From Daphnia carinata (taxonomy: Eukaryota; Arthropoda; Branchiopoda; Diplostraca; Daphniidae), in assembly GCF_022539665.2 (NCBI RefSeq), contig NC_081333.1, positions 10,972,971-11,036,970 of the forward strand: a stretch of 64,000 nt of DNA, read 5' to 3'. Below the pieces are notes generated by a model that searched no databases, was not told where the DNA came from, and saw only the letters and a program-made list of their open reading frames with translations. The position numbers were made by a program, and so were the translations under genes. Shown piece by piece: positions 44,264 through 64,000 of this stretch; the stretch's first letter is position 1, and every line of letters starts with the position of its first letter.

Positions 44264-47200
44264 TTATGTATCAACCATGTGAACGGTGACAGGTACAATT
44301 AGCTGGTTAAGGCTAGGATCGGGCAAAACAGTCATGCCTAGCGTATCGTCTAGCTGCCGGATGGGGGGCGCCGAGTGCAAGTCCATAAGCTCTTTTTGCC
44401 GTTTCTCGTTATTCTCAGCCTCTAATTCGTCGGCCGATTCAAGCAGTGTTCCAGGTGATGTAATTCGTTGATTGGCAATTCGTCCCGTCGGGTACACAGG
44501 CCCAAGAGGAGACGAAGCCCGTGATGAGAAAGAGCCCGTTGATACGGAGCGGGCCGTAGGCCGATACCGATCCCGTCCTACAAGCAGGGGCTCGACGTAT
44601 GATGCCGTATGCTCCGAATCTTCATGCATATCGTGCGTCATTGTTGAGTAGCCGTGATCTGAATCGCCACCGGCTGGGCGTCGATACCCTGTGTTTACGC
44701 GATAGGGGGAAACGATCGCAACATTATCCAACCCGATGCCGCCGGCCAGGCTGAACTCGTGCGTCACTACAGCCGTAGTCTCATCTACATCTGGTTCAAT
44801 GTCATCATGCTCATCCATGTCGTTGTCCAGTTGAGTCATTCTCAATCCAGCTCCAGATCCTGAGCCGTACGCACCACTGCCACTACCTTGATGGCGCCTA
44901 CGTGTTTGTTGACGGTAACAATAGACGGACAAGGCGACGAAGCAGAAGAAAGCCAAAACACCACCGGCCACTGGACCCACAGGTAACGACTTGAACGCGG
45001 AATCTATGTCTGCTGCTGACATGCCACCATTATTAGTATCCTCAGTATAAGGTGAAGATCCTCGAAGGACTCCACCATAGCATTTGAAGTGTTGTGTACA
45101 GAACGGAACCTGTTGTATAATTATTAATAAAAACTAGGTTATCTTAACGGTTGACAATTGAAATACCTGGAGGGAAGAATGTCCGTCTGTATCCCTAACG
45201 CACCATTCGCAGCCCACTACACCGAAACACTCTCTTTCCGAAAGGCGACCCTCGCAATCGAGTGCCAAGCAAGCCGGCAAGAGTTCAACGTCCCGTGACC
45301 GCTGGGAAGGAGGTGGTGGAGGTGAAGAAGACATTTCAGGTTGGGCTGGGCAAGTTGGCAAACCGTCAGCTTCGGACTGAACTGTATCCGACATGTTAAT
45401 GCATGTGTCTAGCTCCAGTGGGCATTCGCACGGACACTCGCATTCGCTTTGTTCCATGCGGTGGCAGTTTAAACAGAGCCGGTCCACCTAACACATAAGA
45501 GACATTTAAGGTTTGTCTTGCAGATCGAAATCGCTGTGGCAAAGAAATTCTTACCGTTGAGCAAGGACAGAACGCCGTTGCTGATTCGCAAGTTTGATTT
45601 ACAACACCAACGAACAAATTTGTTCCCTGGATAGCAACGATCTGGTAGCGAATGCAATGTTCGCCATGCACTAGGTTGGTTAAAACAGGAACTGGCATAT
45701 CTGGGGAGCCGCTACTGTCAACCCATTGGTCGTTAAGCGTCAGATTTAATTGATAAAATCGTTGTACAGTACGATCCGGGTAACTGGAGCAAGCCTTCTT
45801 TAGTACGAAGCGGTCATGATTTAGTAAATCGGAGGCCACCAAAGGTTCATGATGTGTCAAATGTTGTTGTTCGATGTTGTTCTGGCTTCCTGGAGGTGAT
45901 GGATCCAGCAAGTTGGGATGGACCAGTAAGTAACCACGTTCGTCCATTATGAAACAACGGATACTGGAGCCTCTTACTTGGCCAGCTCGGTCGGGACAAA
46001 AGGGCAATGTAGCCCAAAGCATCCGATGCATGTAGGCTAGTGTCAAATCCGCTCCCAAAACCGCAACAACGTCGTCCATGGGACTGTGATGCGTAGATGA
46101 TTTTCCCTCGTAAACAGTGTGGCTGATTGAGATAACATAGCCCGAACCGGAAGGATCCAGTGACGGACCTGTTACAACAACTTTGCCAGGGAATTCAACG
46201 GCCTTTTGATACCAAGGACGACGTAATGGATCAAACGACGCAGGCCGGACCGTGGCCGGGTATTCGATCATGACACCACTGGTAGCAGTAGCTGCATAAC
46301 GCCGGACGATAAACTGGCTTAGTATCGAATGGCTGAATTGTGACCTCCAGTACGGAACTAGCTGCGCTAAAGCACCAACATCCGAACGGACTGCCGAACG
46401 CAGTCCCGGGTTGGCTATCAGCTTAGTTTTGTCACTCAGGAATGCCATAAACGATTGGATAACCAAAGGTGATGGTTCTGCCCATGACTCAAATTGGAAA
46501 GACGACACATGTGCGGCAGGTGAAAGGAACAATGATCCTGCTGCCAAAGTAGAGTGCTGGCGGAAATAGCGGCATAAATCTACTTTGCTGGGGCTCGAGA
46601 CCACATCTAATCGATGGTAAACCAGGTCAGGTAGCGACGTCGGTGGCAGCCGGCGTAAGGCTTGGACGTCTGATACAGCCTTATCACGCCGCGTTACGAT
46701 GCAGGCGATGTATGGAGTTGAGCCGACTCGCTCCCAGGTGTACGTCAACGTTGTACTCTTGACTCCATCGTCCTCTTCTTTGTGATCTGTAGATGTAAAC
46801 GATAACATCCCGTTACCCGAAGCGGAAGCGAGGATTCGCCTGCGAATGGCCGTAAATCCACTACGGTATTCCAAAAAGCCAATGTCTGTAGCAACTGTTT
46901 CTTCGGAGACAGTGTTCGGCCGGGAAAGTGTGGGGTGCATTAGTACGGTGCCTACAAATAAATTGGTTATTTACTATTTGGATGACAACTTAAAATTGCA
47001 TTACCAATCGAATCGATCAGAAAAACGTAGCTGCGGCCACCAGGAACATTAAAGTATGTTAAGTCTTCAACTAGATCGGCTAAATGTACATCTAGGCCAA
47101 CAGCTCCTACGAGCAGGTCCAAGTGAAAACACGGCTGTGTTAGACTAATAACCAATCCTGAAAGAAGAAGAATTTTGTTATGAATGATCTACTATCACAT

Positions 47201-49019
47201 AAATTCTTTTAAGGTTTTACCTTTCCCTAATGGATCCCAATAAGGAGGAGAATATGTGACCGTAGTTTGTTGCATAGCTGAAGAATTTAAAAGAACTGCT
47301 TGGTAGTCCCCAACAGTGGACGAAAGCCAGCGGGTCGAATTGATGGCCAAGGCTTGTCCTCGCATAATAGGAAGCCTCTCGAGAGCCGCGAAAGACACGT
47401 TGTACCGCGAGTAGTTTTGCATGGCCACGTCTTGTAAAAATGCTTTTTCATACATGATCGGTTTTCCATCTAAAACAACGGGTTAATTATTCGGTTTTCA
47501 TTTTCAGAGCAAAGAGTAACTGTTACCATCAATTAGTGCATAGGTATTGATCACCAATCGACCCTGGAGGCAGAGCTGACCGAGAGCTATTAGTTCTAAA
47601 ACCTGTCGAGGCTCTGCTAACGAGGACAAAAGGCCGCGGCTGATATACATCAATAGCACTGGATTCGAACTGGCCGTCGGGCAATCACCCATTGAAGGAG
47701 GTAAATGGCCACACGTTTGATTTCCTGATGCACAACTGTTCGCTGATGCATGTGAATTGGCTTCTGCTTCATTCCCATTCACTAACATAGCTTGTCTGGC
47801 CATATCAAGAGCTTGCTGGAATCCCAGGCTATGATTTGCAGGTGCTTTGGCTTTGGTCAAGCTATCGATGAATCGGTTTAGTTTGAATTTAGTTTGGTGG
47901 CTTGCACGTGTCATTCCACGTGTAAAACAATCACCGACACCAGCATAGTGAAGTTCATCAGACAAGGCTATCAAGCCAATGTGGTCCTTATCTGATAAGC
48001 TTGAGATGATATACTTGCCAATAGCTTTTGCTATGGATAACTGATTAGGACTAAGGGCACTGCCGTGGTCGATGACGATAACAACAAACTTGGGTTCCGG
48101 ATAGACTGAAGAAAGATATAAATTCCTTCGGCGGAAACGGTCTCCAGCCTTGTTGCAACCAGACTTGCTATCAACACGATGGGCTGGGTATTCGCTTAGC
48201 CCACCCTCTGCACTAAGAAAGTATTGCCACTTGATGGAAGGTGACATTTTCAAATTGTTGGAGAAAACTATAAACAGAATTCAGTAATCAATTAATTAGT
48301 AATACTTTAATGTAGCAAAATTAATACCATCAGTAAGATTATGTCCTGGAGCAAAACTGAGAGGTTTGTGATTTGGAACAGAAACATCACAGGATAGCTC
48401 TTCTGAAACTGGGGCCCCAAAATGGCTTTCATACCTGTTTAGCAATGATAAACACATTGCATTCACACACTAATGGATATGTAATTTAATTTGTTAACCT
48501 AAGTATAGAATCTGGAAGTTCACAGCAAGGAGCAGGGGTGCTTAAAGGCCTATGAAGATGATGCCAAAAGAGTTCTTCAATGGCACTTCTACTTAGATTC
48601 ACTAAAGAGGTATAGTGAGATAGTTTTCTTTGAAGCCGATCACTGAGATCTTTGACTCTGGAGGCATCATCCTTCTCCGACACACCAAAAGGTAGGGAAT
48701 CATAAATGGTTTGTAGGGCTGTAACACCAAGCTCTTCGTTGCTGACTGTTCTTAAGAAGGATGCAAGGATCTGAGACCCATCATCCAGATAGAAGCCCCT
48801 GATGGGTTCGATTTCTTCTTCTTCCGCCAAACCAACTCCCATCCATCTGTTTGGGTTTCTCAGCTCCTTCTTAACAGAGGTCCTATCACGATCTTCTGCA
48901 TTGATATCTCCAGCAGTGGAAATATTTGAAGAATTATCGGCTAATAAAACATCCAACAGCAATAGAAGCGTTATCAGTAGATATTGCCGCAAGCGATATG
49001 CCTTTGACCAAGCCGCCAT
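44264..49019 (-). CDS. CACHD1: CACHD1-like VWFA/Cache-domain membrane protein (alpha2delta family)
   Basis: CACHD1 is related to alpha2delta accessory subunits and modulates voltage-gated calcium channels. Eight exons (49019-48499, 48434-48328, 48267-47527, 47469-47221, 47157-47005, 46951-45555, 45487-45167 and 45109-44264) total 1444 residues. MAAWSKAYRLRQ followed by a Leu-rich segment (YLLITLLLLLDVLLA) is a signal peptide; the in-frame ATG at 49109 would hide it, so 49019 is preferred. A VWFA domain starts at FVVIVIDHGSALSPNQLSIA. Its MIDAS region reads DHGSA instead of DxSxS. Cache-type sensor regions follow (DIGFLEYRSGFTAIRRR, RPWYQKAVEFPGKVVVTGP, SYVFLIDSIGNAI). A Cys-rich segment, one membrane helix (VGPVAGGVLAFFCFVALSVY) and a long acidic/Ser-rich cytoplasmic tail complete it. 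Divergent from FDX2. Confidence 0.88.
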
Positions 49020-49429
49020 GATGTTTAGGTTTTGGCTTTGTTTGGGCGGCCGCCGTCCCTTTGATGTCGGAAATTTCTTTTCAGTTGCAGTTTGATGAAA
49101 AAAATCCAATCAATGACGAATGCAGCATTCTCACTTAAGTTTGAAAACACCATGTGCAAAAGATTTTTAAAGAGACTTGCAAGTTAAAAATTCAAGAAAC
49201 ACAAACCCAAAAGGAAAAAGCTACTATTGCTTTTCACAGATGACAATAGGCGTTGTCAAATTGTACTTGTATAAATATTTTTGCCAGTGGCTAAAGCCTT
49301 TTGATTTTGAACTTTAACATTTTATTATATTTTATTTAAATTTAAGGGTATAAATTTTTAGTATTTTAAATAAAAAATGATTAAAATTCAGCTACACGAT
49401 CGTTCTCCGTTACGGTTTCGAAAAATAAC
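49020..49429. promoter_or_regulatory. Shared (probably bidirectional) promoter of CACHD1-like gene and FDX2
   Basis: Only 410 bp separate the two divergent start codons. The segment is AT-rich, without a clear TATA box at a fixed distance. A shared promoter is inferred from geometry only. Confidence 0.45.
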
Positions 49430-59275
<9,846 letters not shown>

Positions 59276-61746
59276 TGTTTCACGTTGGGTGGATGAATGA
59301 GGCTAGAAGCAGATGATAATGTGTCACTTTTTGTTGGCTCTGAACGAAGCCAAATAAAACGATGTCGACGATCGACAAAGAAATGAAACTGCAATACAAA
59401 AACAGGAAAAACAAAAGATCAGATTTTACCACTGTAACAAATCGTGCACCCAAGTTTTAATAGAACAAAAAAAAAATTCTCGACGTTAAAATAAAAAAAA
59501 AGGAAGTCTAAAAAACAAAAGAAGGGAGAAATATGTATGACAAAACGCCCGCAGCGGAGAGATTTCAAGCGGGAGGTGGTGTGGGTCAAGTGTTACCTAG
59601 AGCTCGTCTGGTAGTCGACTGAAGGGATTCAGAGGCGGGTAAAGGAGAGTCAGGACACAGGTTTGTGTATGCGTATCAATATTTCCTACGGCGGCGTCGA
59701 CGGGCTCTCTTTTTTTTCAGATTTTTCAATCTCTCTTTCTTTCTTTCCGTTCACACACAGAATTCTTCTTGCTTCGTCGTTTTCTCTTTTGCTTCTTCGC
59801 CTTTTTACGTTGCATCTCCATTCCTCTTTACGTCTCCTCACGGATTTCATATTTATCGCGGCTGTAGATCATTTCGTTTAAGGTGAAACCACTGACAATT
59901 ATTCATTCTATAAAAATATGCCGCGTCTTCTGCACTTTACGTGTGATACATTCCGATAGATTTTACGAAAGGACCGATGGCTTCATCAACCGGATTCTGA
60001 ATGCGATGCCTGTCAAAATATTTTTTTTTCTTTTGAGCTGCTATAACGGGTTACAATGTGGCTTAATTTCATAAATAATTAAAAAACCTTTCAAGGTGCA
60101 GAACCAATAGGGAAGTAAGTAAGGTGGGTAGGTGTCGAGGCGAAATCGAACAGGTGGGGCAGATTGTTCCGTTTAAATGCAAGTGTCCAGCGTTAGGCAG
60201 CGCCACTGTCACAATCCGTTTTAACAGGGTTCGGGAGGCAATTTTAAACGTTGTGTACCTAACGTTTGCAGAGCGTGATTTCAAATGTTTTTGCTATCAC
60301 AAAAAATGTCTAGATTTTCAAAGCTAATAAAGTGATTATGTTGATGTATTCTATCAGAAATTTTCTCATCAGAATGGGAAACTAGTTCGAACTGAAAAGA
60401 TATGAACTTTTCTTACCTTATTTTTCTTTGATGTTTCCAGACTATAGAGAATAAAGACACAGCCATTTTTCTTAATGTTACACTTTTACGGCTGACATAT
60501 AATAAGGCGGAATTGTGTCATACCAGGAAGATAGCCTCCTCCTTCACAGAAGATAAAAAAGGTAAATACAATTTAAGTATATCTTCGTATGAGCCATAAT
60601 TACTGTTTCAAACAGGAACAAGGTAGTTCCAAACTGAAATGATATTTCATGTTTTTTCCTTTCTCAAAACATATTCTAATCTGCACGAAAGTGACTGGTC
60701 ACCAAAAATAATCAAAATTGGTCATTTATAAGAGTTGGATTTAGCATGATACACAAATGCATTCTGTGTTAAATAGCAACACAGAATGCAATGCATGGTG
60801 GAATTGTTAAAAATTATTCACTAGGAAAACTAAATACATCTTCTTGTCGATTTACCTTCTAATTATGCTAGGAAAATTAGGGAGATTAACTATCACAACT
60901 GATGCAGCCAACCTTAACTCAATGTTTCAAGAAAGTGTTTTGGCGGGAAACAAGATATTACCATAGTGCAAGATATGAATACCAAAGAGTGGAACGTGAC
61001 GTGATTCCTACAGGTTATTGTTCTCGTGGTGTGCAGCAGATGAAAGAACTAAATGGTTAAGAATTCTCCGGAGAAAACTTGAGTTATTCAGTCGCTAGAT
61101 GGCCTTTGTTGAGGATAACATGGAGGCAATTCCGGCAATGTAAAAGTGGTTGTCTATCTGTCAGGTCTTGTTGTTTTCCGTCTGAAGAGTGTATTTATAC
61201 TCTCCCCTAGGTTCATTTCTCGATGTCAAGGTATTGAAATAGTTTCTTTCTTGCTTTTCACGGTCACGCTCGGTATCTATTTCATTTGTAAAAGACGAGA
61301 GGGTTTGTATGGCGTGAAGGATGCAGTGGGCATTGTTCCAGAGCCATGTCAGTGGTGTATGCGTGTGTCTATAGCTACTCTAATCCACTGGGAGCGGATC
61401 AATAACGTACAGACGACGGCGACGTGTCTTTTCTTTCCATCTCTTTCTTCTTTTCATTTCGGCGCTTGTTATGATCCATCTACAGCTGGTCAAGCATGGG
61501 TGTAAAATTTTGAGATACATGTTTCAGGAGAGCACTTCAATCTCCTTACCAATAGAGAGCATTCTTTTGATAGATGAAGTTGCCTCTTGTGTATCCAACT
61601 AACGTGGCTGACCACTTCTGCATGCCAACTCAAACAAGAACCAGTTGTTGGCCGTTGAAAATTTCTTGGGTGTTGACTGCTCATCTTTCAATATCATTTT
61701 AATTTCACTTTTTAATTTTGTTTTCTTTGCCGTATATTCCTCCTCA
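59276..61746. other. Upstream region of the muscle-protein gene; no gene seen
   Basis: Contains the promoter and 5' UTR of the minus-strand gene. The small ORFs at 59663-60327 on either strand have no splice or family support. Confidence 0.4.
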
Positions 61747-61909
61747 ATGTCTGGCAAGAAGATGAAGTCATCCAAGCATACAGGACGGAAGAAGCAATAC
61801 CTGGCACCAGATACAGTGGAGCTGGAATATGATGAATTCAGTCCGAGTGCTCCAAATTTCTCCACTGGAACCATTCCATTGCAGTACAGGGAAACCAGCC
61901 ACTACCTAA
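61747..61909 (+). CDS. Possible first coding exon of an unrecognised gene
   Basis: ATG then 54 codons (MSGKKMKSSKHTGRKK, then YLAPDTVELEYDEFSPSAP) end at a good donor, CTAA|GTGAGT. Composition changes from Lys-rich to acidic and Pro/Ser-containing, as in a real protein rather than noise. No partner exon was found inside the window; it may splice beyond 64000. Family not recognised. Confidence 0.4.
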
Positions 61910-62376
61910 GTGAGTGTCATCTGCCTTACATTTTCTTCACCTTTTGTTTCCATTTTATGTGATAAAAAAACAACAACAACCAAACAAAAGGGGACTCCCA
62001 TCATGTCCTCCTTTTTCTATGGTAGTCTAGTGGTTGTGCGAGGGTGAGCGTACGGGTTAGGACACGGCCCGATGAAAGACTTGGCTGAGTTACAACGAGG
62101 ATAGATCTCCCGTATGTTTCGCCCAGTTAAATCGGGCTCATTCGCCATGAAGGTCGGTCTGGACCGAGATCAAGTTGCTTGCGATGGGTGGCCGGGTGGG
62201 GAGGGAGGCGAATTTTCAAATGGCGACGAAGAAAACGGTCTGGTTGTCGCCCAGCTAGTTAGTCTTCAGATCTAGCAGTGGACCGACGTTTCCATCCTCC
62301 CTGTTGGTTATTTCTATAGTTAGTTTTGGGTCTCTTTATTGGCCTCGTGCGATTTGATTTAGTGTAACCGATTCAA

Positions 62377-62448
62377 ATGAGCGGAACAAGATCTCGTCTC
62401 CGGTCCACGTCAAGGAGAAAGAGCAGCTTGTCACGGACATCAAGTATA
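62377..62448 (+). CDS. Possible alternative first exon (basic, Ser/Arg-rich)
   Basis: ATG and 24 codons (MSGTRSRLRSTSRRKSSLSR) then GTAAAT. It could be an alternative start exon of a gene that extends right, or chance. It shares the MSG start with the 61747 exon but ends in a different phase. Confidence 0.2.
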
Positions 62449-63630
62449 GTAAATCTCTTCTTCGCTTTCCCCATCATTGATTATTGCCGCTCGAGCGCTT
62501 TTGTTTTTTTGTCTCTTGCACTAATTTCTTTTAACGCAGCCTATTTCTCGCTGCTTTTGTCTTTTCCCCTGCGCCCTCCAACTCGAAGCGCTTGCGTATG
62601 CATTACAGCTTGACGTTCGAGCGTGTCGCCGCGCTGTAACTACATCTAAAGTTAACTCTTCTCACTCTGTTTTTTTCCACTGTGCCACGGCATACGGTGT
62701 AAGGTGATAGCCTTCTGTTTCTATTTGCGTATCGCATGCACGTAGACGGAGCTAGACACAATCCAAATTTAATATTCCCTTTTGTTTTCCAACGTATTTA
62801 GTTGTCCCTTTTTTTTTCCAAATAGATTTCAGCATTTCAATGAAAAAAAAAACAGTTCTTTTGAGAGGGGAGGAGAATCAATCGAGTTGAACGCTAAGGG
62901 ATGAAAAGAATAGAAAAGGGAAAAAAAAATTGGCTGGATTTCTTATCAAGTGAAGATAGAATCCGGAAGGGAATAGAGAACAAAAAAAAAAAATGAAACC
63001 AGAAAAAAAAAAGTCGGAAAAGAAATGGATCTGAAAGCGGCGCGGATATCGGTACAACTCTATGAGGAAAGGAGGGAGAGACCATTGTCAGCCAATTGCA
63101 AGGCAGAGGTTGACCCCGTCAGTGGCTCCTCCTCCGTTCCGTCCGATCGTCGTGACATTCACGCGACGATCTTGCGACACGTTGGAAGGGCCAGCGAAGA
63201 TGTGAGAAAGTCTTTGGCGAAAGAGATCGCCGCTCCAGGGGGAAAAAAAAACAAAAAAACAAAAATAAAGAAGCGTCCGTTTTGAAACGTGAGTGGACCG
63301 TGTGCGAATGCTTGTGTGGCCGGGAGTGGGTTGTCTTCTAGTCCAAGAGAGAGATGGGTAGGGTGATGGGGGGGCTTACCGGCTGCGTGAGTGGGACGCC
63401 TGTGTGCGCTGCGCCGAAAGAAAGGAATTAAGCCGGAAGGAGTAGAGAAGAGGGGATCTACCACCTGTGAGTGTGCAAGATCAGTCCACAGTGGTGGTTT
63501 GACCTCTATTCCGGTTTGACGTCACCATATTTTTTTCGCCATTCAATCGAAAGACAATTGCTCTCTCCGTCCCGCTCCGACTTGTTTTTTTTGTGTGTGT
63601 GTGTTAGTCACGGGGCCCGCTGTCATCGCC

Positions 63631-63965
63631 ATGGTTAAATCTCGGATAACAGCGTCGAGGCGGCTACGCGCCCAGGTGAAAAAACATCAAAAAACGCGAA
63701 GAGGCGGTCATAACGGATTCAGTCCGCGAATGCGAGAATTAAATTCCGGCGACGTGCCATGGGAAATGCCGAGCGGCGGTAAGAGTAAGTTCAAGAGCTC
63801 GTGTGGTTTTTTTCTTTCTCCAAACAAAAGATCTAAGATTGTCTCGTACACACATGTGTGTTTTCTCTCTTGACGTTAGTTCAATTGTCACCTGGCGCAA
63901 AAAAAAAAAAAAATTTCTTTTGTTCTCTCTCTCTCTCATTCACAGTTGACGAAATGATGGATTAG
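63631..63965 (+). CDS. Possible short spliced ORF near the window end
   Basis: ATG 63631 opens a basic peptide (MVKSRITASRRLRAQVKKHQ, then FSPRMRELNSGDVPWEMP) to a strong donor at 63785 (GTAAGT). A pyrimidine-rich acceptor ends at 63945, and the joined frame stops at 63963-63965 (IDEMMD). It could be a small protein, a uORF, or an exon of a longer gene with another acceptor. Confidence 0.3.
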
Positions 63966-64000
63966 AGTGGCATGTCATGTGTCGCACGAATTGCTTCAGA

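Noticed and set aside
48486-49109. Upstream ATG at 49109 as start of the CACHD1-like protein
   Set aside because: It would put about 30 charged residues in front of a clear signal peptide. Kept only as an alternative to 49019.

Overview
The window is animal nuclear DNA, most likely from a branchiopod crustacean close to Daphnia. The protein-coding genes have many small exons separated by short GT-AG introns, often 60-80 bp. Two copies of the arthropod ecdysteroid-pathway Rieske oxygenase neverland are present. All encoded proteins look arthropod-like, and no prokaryotic operon, Shine-Dalgarno signal or CRISPR array is visible. The genus is inferred from gene content and style, not from a database match.

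Layout. (1) 0.1-9.4 kb is a compact gene block: the 3' part of a UVRAG homologue (+), an angiomotin homologue (+), a NFATC2IP/Rad60-type SUMO-like-domain protein (+), and the GTPase Ran (-), which converges on the previous gene. (2) About 9.4-24.7 kb is poor in genes and rich in repeats. It holds three copies of an unrecognised 2 kb intron-bearing repeat. Two of these form a long inverted repeat, and each carries a 3' module made of a string of RNA-like hairpins. The region also has a 326 bp terminal-inverted-repeat element, six tRNA-like segments, two GC-rich minisatellites, a purine tract and a short tandem repeat. (3) 24.7-43.6 kb, all minus strand, is a tandem segmental duplication of a neverland - NDUFB7 - EARS2 - aldehyde oxidase block. 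Unit 1 keeps neverland A, NDUFB7 and EARS2 but has a gutted aldehyde oxidase. Unit 2 keeps neverland B and the full aldehyde oxidase but only remnants of NDUFB7 and EARS2. Each gene therefore survives at least once, and only neverland survives twice. (4) 44.2-50.3 kb has a CACHD1-like alpha2delta-family membrane protein (-) head to head with mitochondrial ferredoxin 2 (+). (5) 52.4-59.3 kb is a calponin-homology/transgelin-type muscle protein gene (Mp20/myophilin-like, -) with long, homopolymer-rich introns. (6) 59.3-64 kb has weakly supported plus-strand first-exon-like ORFs of unknown identity.

Functional themes are independent of one another: autophagy and endosome traffic (UVRAG), Hippo and junction signalling (angiomotin), SUMO-linked genome maintenance (NFATC2IP-like), nuclear transport (Ran), ecdysteroid synthesis (neverland), mitochondrial function (NDUFB7, EARS2, FDX2), molybdo-flavoenzyme oxidation (AOX), calcium-channel accessory function (CACHD1) and muscle (Mp20). 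Exon edges were placed by hand from splice sites, reading-frame phase and family similarity, and could be off by a few bases. Recognition of families is from memory of the protein families; no search was run.
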